Source of the DNA: Dehalococcoidia bacterium UBA3254
Lineage (GTDB): Bacteria; Chloroflexota; Dehalococcoidia; Dehalococcoidales; UBA3254
NCBI GenBank assembly: GCA_002362735.1
Contig: DEUU01000202.1
Coordinates: forward strand, 1 to 5,596
Reading direction: 5' to 3'
DNA: 5,596 nt
Every line of letters starts with the position of its first letter. Position 1 is the stretch's first letter. Below the pieces are notes generated by a model that searched no databases, was not told the origin of the DNA, and worked only from the letters and a program-made list of their open reading frames with translations. Positions 1 to 5,210 of this stretch are shown here, piece by piece. Position numbers and translations under genes: made by a program.

Positions 1-288
1 AGCATTTGCGAAACGAAGCATGTGAGACATTATTTCACCAGCTCCTTCAAGGTACATCGGAACTATATCCATCGCATACAGTAACTCGGTAGGTATAAAA
101 ATAGTATGCCCGATAATCGTCTGCCCCTTTTCGCGAGCTACCTGGACTTTCCGAAAACAGCCTGCCAGTAAGGAATAATAAAGCCATTCTCCTTTGCGAT
201 CTGACTGGTTCCGGCACATGCGTGCCAGCATTTCCAGAATCCGGACTACCTTATCAAATTTGGTGTTATCGATGGTGGTTACTCTCAT
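1..288 (-). CDS. 2-hydroxyacyl-CoA dehydratase / benzoyl-CoA reductase family, larger BcrB-like subunit, N-terminal 96 residues (runs off left edge)
   Basis: Partial gene: the ATG is at 288-286 and the frame is open to the window edge, giving 96 residues of a protein whose relatives are about 420-440 residues. The start is fixed by a purine-rich ribosome site (GGGGGAAGAG, 304-295) and by an ATGA overlap with the stop of the upstream gene, which implies translational coupling. The sequence is clearly paralogous to the product of 2761-4020. Both begin with an acidic leader ending in DNTK, followed by LAR and RNQ. Both then carry the family signature, here HTIFIPTELLYAMDIVP at about residues 61-77, followed by a Leu-Glu and a Gly-x-x-Met-Ser. 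In this family that signature belongs to the first Rossmann-like domain. The [4Fe-4S]-binding cysteines would be further along and off the window. It is inferred to pair with the product of 285-1433 as the second half of a heterodimer; the substrate is unknown. Confidence 0.88.
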   Translation of the reverse strand, partial: MRVTTIDNTKFDKVVRILEMLARMCRNQSDRKGEWLYYSLLAGCFRKVQVAREKGQTIIGHTIFIPTELLYAMDIVPMYLEGAGEIMSHMLRFANA

Positions 289-1433
289 CTGGTTCTCTTC
301 CCCCTGAGCATTTCGAAAAAGGCCTGAAGCCTGGTAGTAATTTGCCCGGTGCCTCCCATCCCGTATTCGATGTCCAATTCCAAAACCGGAATGCTCATTT
401 CCTTAAGCAAATCTCTAACCAGGGGCTGCTCCATGGTCTGAGGCACACAGTAACGGACCATCTGGGTAATTACCGCATCAACCTGATAGTCCCTGACCAC
501 TCTCGCGATTCTTTGTAACCGGTCATCCGAGGGTTCCATACGCGGACAAGCAAAGTTATGGAGATAGCGTCGACAAAGGACTTTAAGCGGATCCACCTCA
601 AGATTAACTCCCTCCCACCAGTAGCGAATTCCTGTACAAAGCTCATCAATAACCACCAGACCACCCTGTTCTTCAACAGCTTTTATGAACTCCGGATTAT
701 TTAATGGAGAACCGCTGACCATAATCCGGAAATCGCCCCTGATTCGGACCGGTTGAGATCCAAGTTGAGATATCAGGCATTTCAATAAATTATTAAATTG
801 CTCGGGAGGAACGGAGACACTGGCATTTAAAAGAACCAGCATTTCACTTCCAGTAAGAGAAGGGTTGTTCGATTTATTCATCTGATATAAGATTTTGAAA
901 AGTTCCCGGCGCCTATTGTAAATCACAATAGCTTTTTGCAAGGCCTCAGAAGTAATTTCCGCTCCTGTAAACTCCTCAAGACATCTGACAAATTCTCGTA
1001 CTTCCTTCTCATAGAGTTCGTAGGCAGCGGATGTAATTTTTCTCGGTACGCCTATTGTGTGCATAAAAGGAGTGAAATGATAATGTTCCCAAACGTCTGC
1101 CAAACGTCGAGAACAATCACAGGTCGATCCCGCTACAAATCCGTCCAGAAATTCATATTGATTTTTTAAAACCAACTGCAGGCAACTCCGGATAAAAGAG
1201 CAGGTATTTGAGTACATGTAAGCACTGGCATCATCGCAATTAGAAAGCTGGGAATCGCCGATCAGTCTGACGGGCAAAGCTCCGGCAGCATAAATAATCT
1301 CTTCAGGAACATACGTACACTCAAAGGCAATTACTTTTTTCCCCGATTCCTTCCATTCTTTTATAACCGAAGAATTAGAGAATGGTTTACTCAACTTTTC
1401 AAATTCTGTGAGAATACTTGAAATATCGGTCAT
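285..1433 (-). CDS. 2-hydroxyacyl-CoA dehydratase / class I benzoyl-CoA reductase family, BcrC-like subunit (382 aa)
   Basis: Complete 382-residue protein, the usual length for BcrC/BzdN-type subunits (about 380). Such proteins bind an Fe-S cluster and, with a larger partner and an ATP-driven activator, reduce an aromatic acyl-CoA ring or dehydrate a 2-hydroxyacyl-CoA in the cytoplasm. Visible signatures: CTYVPEE at 39-45 followed by AAGALPVR (49-56); a Cys-rich stretch with C78, C84 and C105 ending in STCDCSRRL (103-111); GSPLNNPEF (241-249); RYCVP (327-331); and the C-terminal GQITTRLQAF (363-372). Seven cysteines (39, 78, 84, 105, 266, 296, 329) are shared with the paralogue at 1593-2774 and are candidate cluster ligands. 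Five more (66, 107, 151, 219, 287) are private to this copy. The start is supported by GGAG at 1442-1439, five bases from the ATG. The last codons overlap the next gene by ATGA. BcrC-like is favoured over HgdA/FldB by the RSCLQL...FLDG...TCD pattern, but the reaction is not proven. Confidence 0.92.
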   Translation of the reverse strand: MTDISSILTEFEKLSKPFSNSSVIKEWKESGKKVIAFECTYVPEEIIYAAGALPVRLIGDSQLSNCDDASAYMYSNTCSFIRSCLQLVLKNQYEFLDGFVAGSTCDCSRRLADVWEHYHFTPFMHTIGVPRKITSAAYELYEKEVREFVRCLEEFTGAEITSEALQKAIVIYNRRRELFKILYQMNKSNNPSLTGSEMLVLLNASVSVPPEQFNNLLKCLISQLGSQPVRIRGDFRIMVSGSPLNNPEFIKAVEEQGGLVVIDELCTGIRYWWEGVNLEVDPLKVLCRRYLHNFACPRMEPSDDRLQRIARVVRDYQVDAVITQMVRYCVPQTMEQPLVRDLLKEMSIPVLELDIEYGMGGTGQITTRLQAFFEMLRGKRTR

Positions 1434-1447
1434 AGCATCTCCATTGA

Positions 1448-1472
1448 ATATACCTAGAAGGTCTAGGTATAT
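1448..1472. promoter_or_regulatory. Palindromic operator, left copy (perfect 11-bp arms, 3-bp spacer)
   Basis: A perfect inverted repeat with arms at 1448-1458 and 1462-1472 around the spacer AGG. Its core arms, ATACCTAGA and TCTAGGTAT, are identical to those of the palindrome at 1553-1575. It lies immediately downstream of the predicted left promoter, about +6 to +30, and 15 bp before the start codon of the minus-strand BcrC-like gene. A dimeric repressor bound here would block transcription of the left pair. The length and symmetry suit a TetR-like or similar dimeric regulator, but the family cannot be named from the site. As RNA it could also form a hairpin in the 5' leader. The duplicated core at both promoters makes a protein-binding site the better reading. 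Confidence 0.85.
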
Positions 1473-1484
1473 AATAATATTAAC

Positions 1485-1513
1485 ATTAAACCAACCGTTA
1501 CCTGTTGTGTCAA
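1485..1513 (-). promoter_or_regulatory. Predicted sigma-70-type promoter for the left (minus-strand) pair
   Basis: On the minus strand there is a consensus -35 box TTGACA (1513-1508), a 17-bp spacer, and a -10 box TTTAAT (1490-1485, five of six consensus bases). Transcription would start near 1478, giving a leader of about 45 nt that contains the left operator and the GGAG ribosome site. This is the strongest promoter in the window by consensus. The call is based on sequence match and position only. Confidence 0.75.
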
Positions 1514-1522
1514 TAGCTGTAA

Positions 1523-1549
1523 TTGAACCGATGTTGTAAATGATATAAA
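1523..1549 (+). promoter_or_regulatory. Predicted promoter for the right (plus-strand) pair, weaker match
   Basis: TTGAAC (1523-1528) could serve as a -35 box and TATAAA (1544-1549) as a -10 box, but the spacer is only 15 bp. The alternative -10 TAAACT (1546-1551) gives a 17-bp spacer with a poorer hexamer. Either way transcription would begin inside the operator at 1553-1575. The position between the two operators and upstream of the plus-strand genes supports a promoter here; the exact boxes are uncertain. Confidence 0.45.
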
Positions 1550-1552
1550 CTA

Positions 1553-1575
1553 AATACCTAGAGTGTCTAGGTATT
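1553..1575. promoter_or_regulatory. Palindromic operator, right copy (perfect 10-bp arms, 3-bp spacer)
   Basis: Arms AATACCTAGA (1553-1562) and TCTAGGTATT (1566-1575) form a perfect inverted repeat around GTG. The inner nine bases of each arm match the left operator at 1448-1472 exactly. It begins a few bases after the predicted -10 of the right promoter, covers the likely transcription start, and ends five bases before the ribosome site of the plus-strand BcrC-like gene. Occupancy would therefore block that promoter. The centres of the two operators (1460 and 1564) are 104 bp apart, close to ten helical turns. Confidence 0.85.
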
Positions 1576-1580
1576 GGAAA

Positions 1581-1585
1581 AAGGA
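1581..1585 (+). promoter_or_regulatory. Ribosome binding site that fixes the start of the plus-strand BcrC-like gene
   Basis: AAGGA lies seven bases before the ATG at 1593. It decides against an in-frame GTG at 1563, which is the spacer of the operator palindrome, has no ribosome site, and would lie only about seven bases from the predicted transcription start. Confidence 0.8.
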
Positions 1586-1592
1586 TGACATC

Positions 1593-2774
1593 ATGAATTC
1601 TACGGATGTTACCACGATTAAGTCATATCTATTGGAGCGCTTTTGTGAAGTAAACAACACTTACCCCAATAGCATGCAGATCAAAGAATTCAAAAAATTG
1701 GGGAAAAAAGTATTTGGTTGGGTTTGTACTTATGTTCCTGAAGAATTGATACATGCCGTGGGAGCTCTTCCGATCAGAATTACCGGTTACCAGCAAGAGA
1801 CAGAAATGGATGACGCTAATGCCTATATGTACATTGTAAGCTGCTCATTTTCCCGTAGCTGCCTCCAACTGGGTCTGAGAGGTCAATACGATTTTCTGGA
1901 TGGAGTCATAGCCGGCTCAACCTGTGACGGTGCGCGCCGGTTGTTCGACCATTGGGTTCGTTATGTCAAACCGCCGTTTTCTCAAATCCTTTCGGTCCCC
2001 CGAAAATATAACGAATCGACCCTGGACCTCTACTATCACGAAGTAAAGGATTTGAAAAATAATTTGGAAAAGTATTTGGGAATCCCTATTATAGATGAAG
2101 CTCTTCTTCAATCAGTCAGAGTTTTTAATAAATCAAGGGATCTTTTGCGAAGGCTCTATGAACTCAGAAAGCGATCGGAACCGCCCATTACCGGCGCTGA
2201 GACATTCGAAATTTTGAACGCCAGTTTTCGTATGCCAAAAGAGCTTTTTAATTTGTGGCTAGAGGAATTTTTGGATATACTGAATCATTCCGAGATTAAA
2301 CATCATGGTAAAGCGAGACTTATGGTCATCGGCAGCGTCCTGAACAATCCGGTTTTTATTAAATCGATTGAAGATCAGGGAGCGCTGGTAGTGACCGATG
2401 AGCTCTGTTCCAGCTTACGTTACTGGTACGATCCCGTAGTGATCTCGGATGGCGAGCCGCCGCTTAAAAGTATTTCCCGCCGGTACCTCACTAACTTCCC
2501 TTGTGCGCGCATGTTCCCTTCCGCAGACCGATTCGACCGCATCATCGAATTGATAAAAACCTACAAAGTTGATGGAATTATCAGCCAGAATATCCGTTAT
2601 TGTGTACCTTATGCCCATGATCTGCCGCTGCTTAAGAAAAAAATCAAAGATTTGGGAGTTCCGATTTTAGCTCTGGACGTTGAATACGGAACTTCTGGCT
2701 CGGGTCAAATTCAGACCCGGGTACAGGCTTTTCTGGAGATGATTGAAGCTCGAGGAAAAAATGATAGATACTAA
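1593..2774 (+). CDS. 2-hydroxyacyl-CoA dehydratase / class I benzoyl-CoA reductase family, BcrC-like subunit, second copy (393 aa)
   Basis: A 393-residue paralogue of the divergent gene at 285-1433. In the block aligning residues 73-126 here with 67-120 there, 35 of 54 positions are identical by eye. Family signatures: CTYVPEE (45-51) and VGALPIR (56-62); the CSFSRSCLQL block (84-93); STCDGARRL (109-117); GSVLNNPVF (247-255); RYCVP (335-339); and GQIQTRVQAF (371-380). Cysteines 45, 84, 90, 111, 272, 304 and 337 match the seven shared with the paralogue; only C18 is extra. This copy has GTSGSGQ where the other has GMGGTGQ. The protein is expected to be a cytoplasmic, oxygen-sensitive Fe-S subunit that pairs with the product of the next gene, which starts 14 nt before this one ends. 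An ATP-dependent activator is expected from elsewhere in the genome. The ATG at 1593 is preferred because AAGGA precedes it and the longer GTG version starts inside the operator. Benzoyl-CoA-type ring reduction and 2-hydroxyacyl-CoA dehydration are both possible. Confidence 0.92.
   Translation: MNSTDVTTIKSYLLERFCEVNNTYPNSMQIKEFKKLGKKVFGWVCTYVPEELIHAVGALPIRITGYQQETEMDDANAYMYIVSCSFSRSCLQLGLRGQYDFLDGVIAGSTCDGARRLFDHWVRYVKPPFSQILSVPRKYNESTLDLYYHEVKDLKNNLEKYLGIPIIDEALLQSVRVFNKSRDLLRRLYELRKRSEPPITGAETFEILNASFRMPKELFNLWLEEFLDILNHSEIKHHGKARLMVIGSVLNNPVFIKSIEDQGALVVTDELCSSLRYWYDPVVISDGEPPLKSISRRYLTNFPCARMFPSADRFDRIIELIKTYKVDGIISQNIRYCVPYAHDLPLLKKKIKDLGVPILALDVEYGTSGSGQIQTRVQAFLEMIEARGKNDRY
2752..2756 (+). 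promoter_or_regulatory. Ribosome binding site for the plus-strand BcrB-like gene, inside the end of the upstream gene
   Basis: GAGGA is followed by four bases and the ATG at 2761. It favours that ATG over an in-frame TTG at 2743, which would place this purine run inside the coding region. The chosen start gives an N-terminus (acidic leader, then FDNTK) that aligns with the start of the paralogue at 1-288. Confidence 0.75.
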
Positions 2775-4020
2775 GGCTTTTGATAATACGAAGATAGACC
2801 AGCTTATCCGGAGTATGAAATTCCTCGCACGTTTCTACCGCAATCAACCCCATACCCACTATTACCAGATGATAAATGAATATTACACTGATCTTCGAAA
2901 CGCTCGCGAGAATGGTGATTTTGTCGTAGCTCATACCATTTTTTTCCCCGTTGAAATTTTTCATGCCATGGATATCGTTCCGGAGCATCTCGAATTTACG
3001 GGTTACATGATGAGCTTGTTTGGTATTAACTGCAATGACGTCCTGGCCAAAGCCGCCGAAATGGGACTGGCACCGGAAATCTGCTCCGGTCACCGCCTGG
3101 TTGAGGGCGCGGCGGGCTTAAATATGCTACCCCCTGCTGATGCGGTGGTGTGTTCTAATCTCGTCTGCGATAATGGTCTGAAAACCGGGGAATTTATAAT
3201 GGAGCACAACCACTGTCCAGGGTTTATCTTTGATTATCCTTTCCATCAAAATGAAAAAGGCCAACAATTTGTAATCCAGGAGTTAAAAGAGGTCATTAAA
3301 TTTCTGGAGACTACTTCAGGACACAAAATGAACTGGATTAAGCTTTCAGAAAACATCGCAGAAACAGACAAACAGATAGATCTGATCAGACAAATTAATG
3401 GATTATGTAAAAAAGCTCCCTCTCCCTTTCAACCCCAGGACTTTCTTAAATTTCTCTGCGTAGACTATATGGCCGCTGGAAAACCGGAAATTACAAATTA
3501 CCTGGCAGGTCTTCGGGATGATTTATCCACTATGGCTGATGCGGGTAAAGGATTTGCCAATCCGGAAAAACTACGCCTTCTGGGACTAATGATTCCGCCC
3601 TGGTATCTCCATGGGGATATTGATAGTATGCTGGCAGAACACGGGGCCGCGATTGTATGTTATCCGAATCTGAGCGACTGGGACGAAGGGACTCATCTCG
3701 ATCCGGATAACCCTCTTGAGAGCATCGCTAAAAAGCTGGCGATAAGCCCGCCTATGCGTACTTTTGGCCCACTGGATGAGAGAGCAATTGACCCGGTTGT
3801 TAAAGCCGTAAAAGAATATAAAATCGATGGAGCAGTCAACTTTTGCCACCTGGGGTGCCGCCAACTGGGACCCACCCTTAAAATTTTCAAGGACGTTTTG
3901 GATAAATTGGATGTTCCTTTACTAAATATAGATTGCGATTTGGTCGATACTACGGTTACTTCTGCAGATGAAGTCAGAAGCAAAATGGAGCAATTCTTCG
4001 AGCAATTACAGGACCGCTAA
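2761..4020 (+). CDS. 2-hydroxyacyl-CoA dehydratase / benzoyl-CoA reductase family, larger BcrB-like subunit (419 aa)
   Basis: Complete 419-residue protein, close to BcrB/BzdO-type subunits (about 430-440). Signatures: HTIFFPVEIFHAMDIVP at about 58-74, followed by EHLE; CSGHR (108-112); a CSNLVCDNGLKTGE stretch (131-144); a Pro-Trp-Tyr loop near 280; FCHLGCRQLGPTLK (361-374); and a C-terminal NIDCDLVDTT near 389-398, ahead of a helical tail. Candidate Fe-S ligands among the cysteines are C108, C131 or C136, and C362 or C366. Family members use three Cys per subunit, but which ones apply here cannot be assigned without a structure-based alignment. The gene overlaps the upstream BcrC-like gene by 14 nt, so the two are probably coupled and form one heterodimer. 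No BcrA/BcrD-type ATPase follows: the next gene is convergent after 65 bp, in which no convincing terminator is visible. It is paralogous to the partial gene at 1-288. The substrate is unknown. Confidence 0.92.
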   Translation: MIDTKAFDNTKIDQLIRSMKFLARFYRNQPHTHYYQMINEYYTDLRNARENGDFVVAHTIFFPVEIFHAMDIVPEHLEFTGYMMSLFGINCNDVLAKAAEMGLAPEICSGHRLVEGAAGLNMLPPADAVVCSNLVCDNGLKTGEFIMEHNHCPGFIFDYPFHQNEKGQQFVIQELKEVIKFLETTSGHKMNWIKLSENIAETDKQIDLIRQINGLCKKAPSPFQPQDFLKFLCVDYMAAGKPEITNYLAGLRDDLSTMADAGKGFANPEKLRLLGLMIPPWYLHGDIDSMLAEHGAAIVCYPNLSDWDEGTHLDPDNPLESIAKKLAISPPMRTFGPLDERAIDPVVKAVKEYKIDGAVNFCHLGCRQLGPTLKIFKDVLDKLDVPLLNIDCDLVDTTVTSADEVRSKMEQFFEQLQDR

Positions 4021-4085
4021 TATGTGGTTCATTATCCTCTATCTCAAAGAATCCAGACGCTTTTAGTTCTTGAACCATTACGCCG

Positions 4086-5009
4086 CTACGGGGTCGGAGT
4101 GGGCGCAGGAGTACTCTGATCTATGGTTATAGAGAAATCTTTAGACGCCGTTCCTCCCAGACTATCGACTACTTTTAAGGTAAAAGTAAATACCCCGGCT
4201 TTAGTCGGCGTACCATAAAATTCTGCGTTAGAGGGTTCCAGCGTCAACCCGTCGGGTATTTCCCCCTTGGAAATTGACCAGGTGTTAGAGCCGCTTCCAC
4301 CCATCTCCGCAACTATTTCATCATAAATGGAATCTACGGTTCCGTTAGGAAGAGAATTATCGACAATCTTTATTGCATTCTGTATTATCAGAGAATATCC
4401 CTGAGTAGTTGTATTACTGCCATCAGTCACCTGAACGCTAAAGCTGGTGCCGCCTGGTGTCTCCGGAATCCCGCTTATAATACCGGTGGAACTATCCAGA
4501 GATAGTCCTTTTGGCAGGATACCCCCGGATATTGACCAGGTGAAAGAGCCATTTCCTCCCGAAGCCTCCAGTTTTTGTGAATAACTAACTCCAGCTTCTC
4601 CATCGACAAGCTTCGGATTACTAATAACGATCGTTCTTGTCGCCGGATTGATGGTCAGCGAAAATTTCTGGCTGGTGATGGTCTTTCCGTCATTTACCTG
4701 GACTGTAAAATTTTCAACTCCGGGAGATTTTGGATTTCCGCTAATTATGCCAGTACTGGAGTTTATCCCCAACCCGTCCGGCAAGGTTCCTTGAACGACA
4801 GACCAGGTATAATGACCGCTCCCACCGGTTACTTCGAGTTTCCTGTAGTACCCAATCCCCATCTGCCCATCATTCAAAGAAGTTGTTTTTATATCTAAAG
4901 CCGGGGCCTGCGTCGCAGGAGTTGGGGTTGTAGTTGCGGAACATCCTGCAACAAATAACAATATTAGCATCAACAGCGCCACTGACTTTAAAATATTCTT
5001 GCCCGACAT
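4086..5009 (-). CDS. Lipoprotein with three tandem Ig-like (putative-Ig / He_PIG-type) repeats (307 aa)
   Basis: The N-terminus is a lipoprotein signal: Lys4 and Lys8, a hydrophobic run from about 9 to 20, then a VAGC lipobox with Cys23 as the predicted lipidated residue. A short Thr/Pro/Ala-rich linker follows (about 25-38). The rest is three repeats of about 78 residues (45-122, 134-211, 220-298), each running from a Gly turn and Tyr through GGxG, a Thr-Trp-Ser strand, a LPxGL or IPDGL loop and a GxP turn to a final Ser-Leu/Ile-x-Ile strand. It ends in a Pro/Thr tail. Such repeats act as surface stalks or binding modules; no catalytic domain is visible, so it is probably an envelope-anchored adhesion or scaffold protein. 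The start is ATG 5009-5007, with GGAGG nine bases upstream. An in-frame TTG at 5027 overlaps that ribosome site and is rejected. It has its own predicted -10 box and no evident functional link to the dehydratase genes. Confidence 0.85.
   Translation of the reverse strand: MSGKNILKSVALLMLILLFVAGCSATTTPTPATQAPALDIKTTSLNDGQMGIGYYRKLEVTGGSGHYTWSVVQGTLPDGLGINSSTGIISGNPKSPGVENFTVQVNDGKTITSQKFSLTINPATRTIVISNPKLVDGEAGVSYSQKLEASGGNGSFTWSISGGILPKGLSLDSSTGIISGIPETPGGTSFSVQVTDGSNTTTQGYSLIIQNAIKIVDNSLPNGTVDSIYDEIVAEMGGSGSNTWSISKGEIPDGLTLEPSNAEFYGTPTKAGVFTFTLKVVDSLGGTASKDFSITIDQSTPAPTPTP
4116..4877 (-). repeat. Three tandem protein-level Ig-like repeats within the lipoprotein gene
   Basis: Repeat 1 spans about 4877-4644, repeat 2 about 4610-4377 and repeat 3 about 4352-4116. 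Repeats 1 and 2 share the string SSTGIISG followed by x-P. In repeat 3 the equivalent is EPSNAEFYGTP, so it is the more diverged unit. All three keep the GGxG...TWS core and a (L/I)P-x-GL loop. The similarity is clear in protein and only partial in DNA, which indicates old duplications. Confidence 0.8.
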
Positions 5010-5018
5010 TAAGCTATC

Positions 5019-5023
5019 CCTCC
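5019..5023 (-). promoter_or_regulatory. Ribosome binding site of the lipoprotein gene
   Basis: GGAGG, within the minus-strand run GGGGAGGGAT, lies nine bases before the ATG at 5009. It is a strong Shine-Dalgarno match and decides the start in favour of this ATG over the TTG at 5027. Confidence 0.8.
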
Positions 5024-5040
5024 CCAAGCATACAGTATTG

Positions 5041-5046
5041 ATTATA
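5041..5046 (-). promoter_or_regulatory. Predicted -10 box for the lipoprotein gene
   Basis: The minus strand reads a perfect TATAAT here, about 32 bp upstream of the start codon and in AT-rich DNA. Transcription would begin near 5034. No good -35 hexamer lies at 16-18 bp, so the promoter may be weak or activator-dependent. The rest of the 201-bp gap between the lipoprotein start and the carboxyltransferase stop is AT-rich, with no other site that can be supported. Confidence 0.5.
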
Positions 5047-5210
5047 GTGTAATTCTATTGAATCATAGCAGGACTCAAAATTTCAATTTTAGTAAGAGCT
5101 TGCACTACGCCAACATTATGATAAAGCAAAATTATTAAAATATTGTTAATAAGGTTATTGGGAAATCGTCTGGATTTCATGCCTTATGATATTGATTAAC
5201 GATAAAAATA

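Noticed and set aside
222..518. A 98-codon plus-strand open frame over the left gene junction
   Set aside because: It is antisense to the end of the minus-strand BcrC-like gene and the start of the BcrB-like gene, with low-complexity content and no family similarity visible.
1448..1575. The two palindromes as mobile-element ends or a miniature transposable element
   Set aside because: They are short, each internally symmetric, placed precisely at two promoters, and show no target-site duplication or transposase remnant. Operators explain them better.
2644..3093. A 149-codon minus-strand open frame across the junction of the two plus-strand dehydratase genes
   Set aside because: It lies antisense to two well-supported family members, its product shows no recognisable motif, and it has no independent promoter or ribosome site. 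It is a shadow of the coding strand.
4025..4077. TGGTTC (4025-4030) and GAACCA (4072-4077) as a possible bidirectional terminator between the convergent genes
   Set aside because: Only six base pairs with a loop of about 41 nt and no following T-run. It is too weak to call a terminator.
5132..5152. AT-only inverted repeat TTATTAA / TTAATAA in the gap after the carboxyltransferase gene
   Set aside because: Seven A-T pairs with a 7-nt loop give little stability, and such matches are expected by chance in AT-rich DNA.
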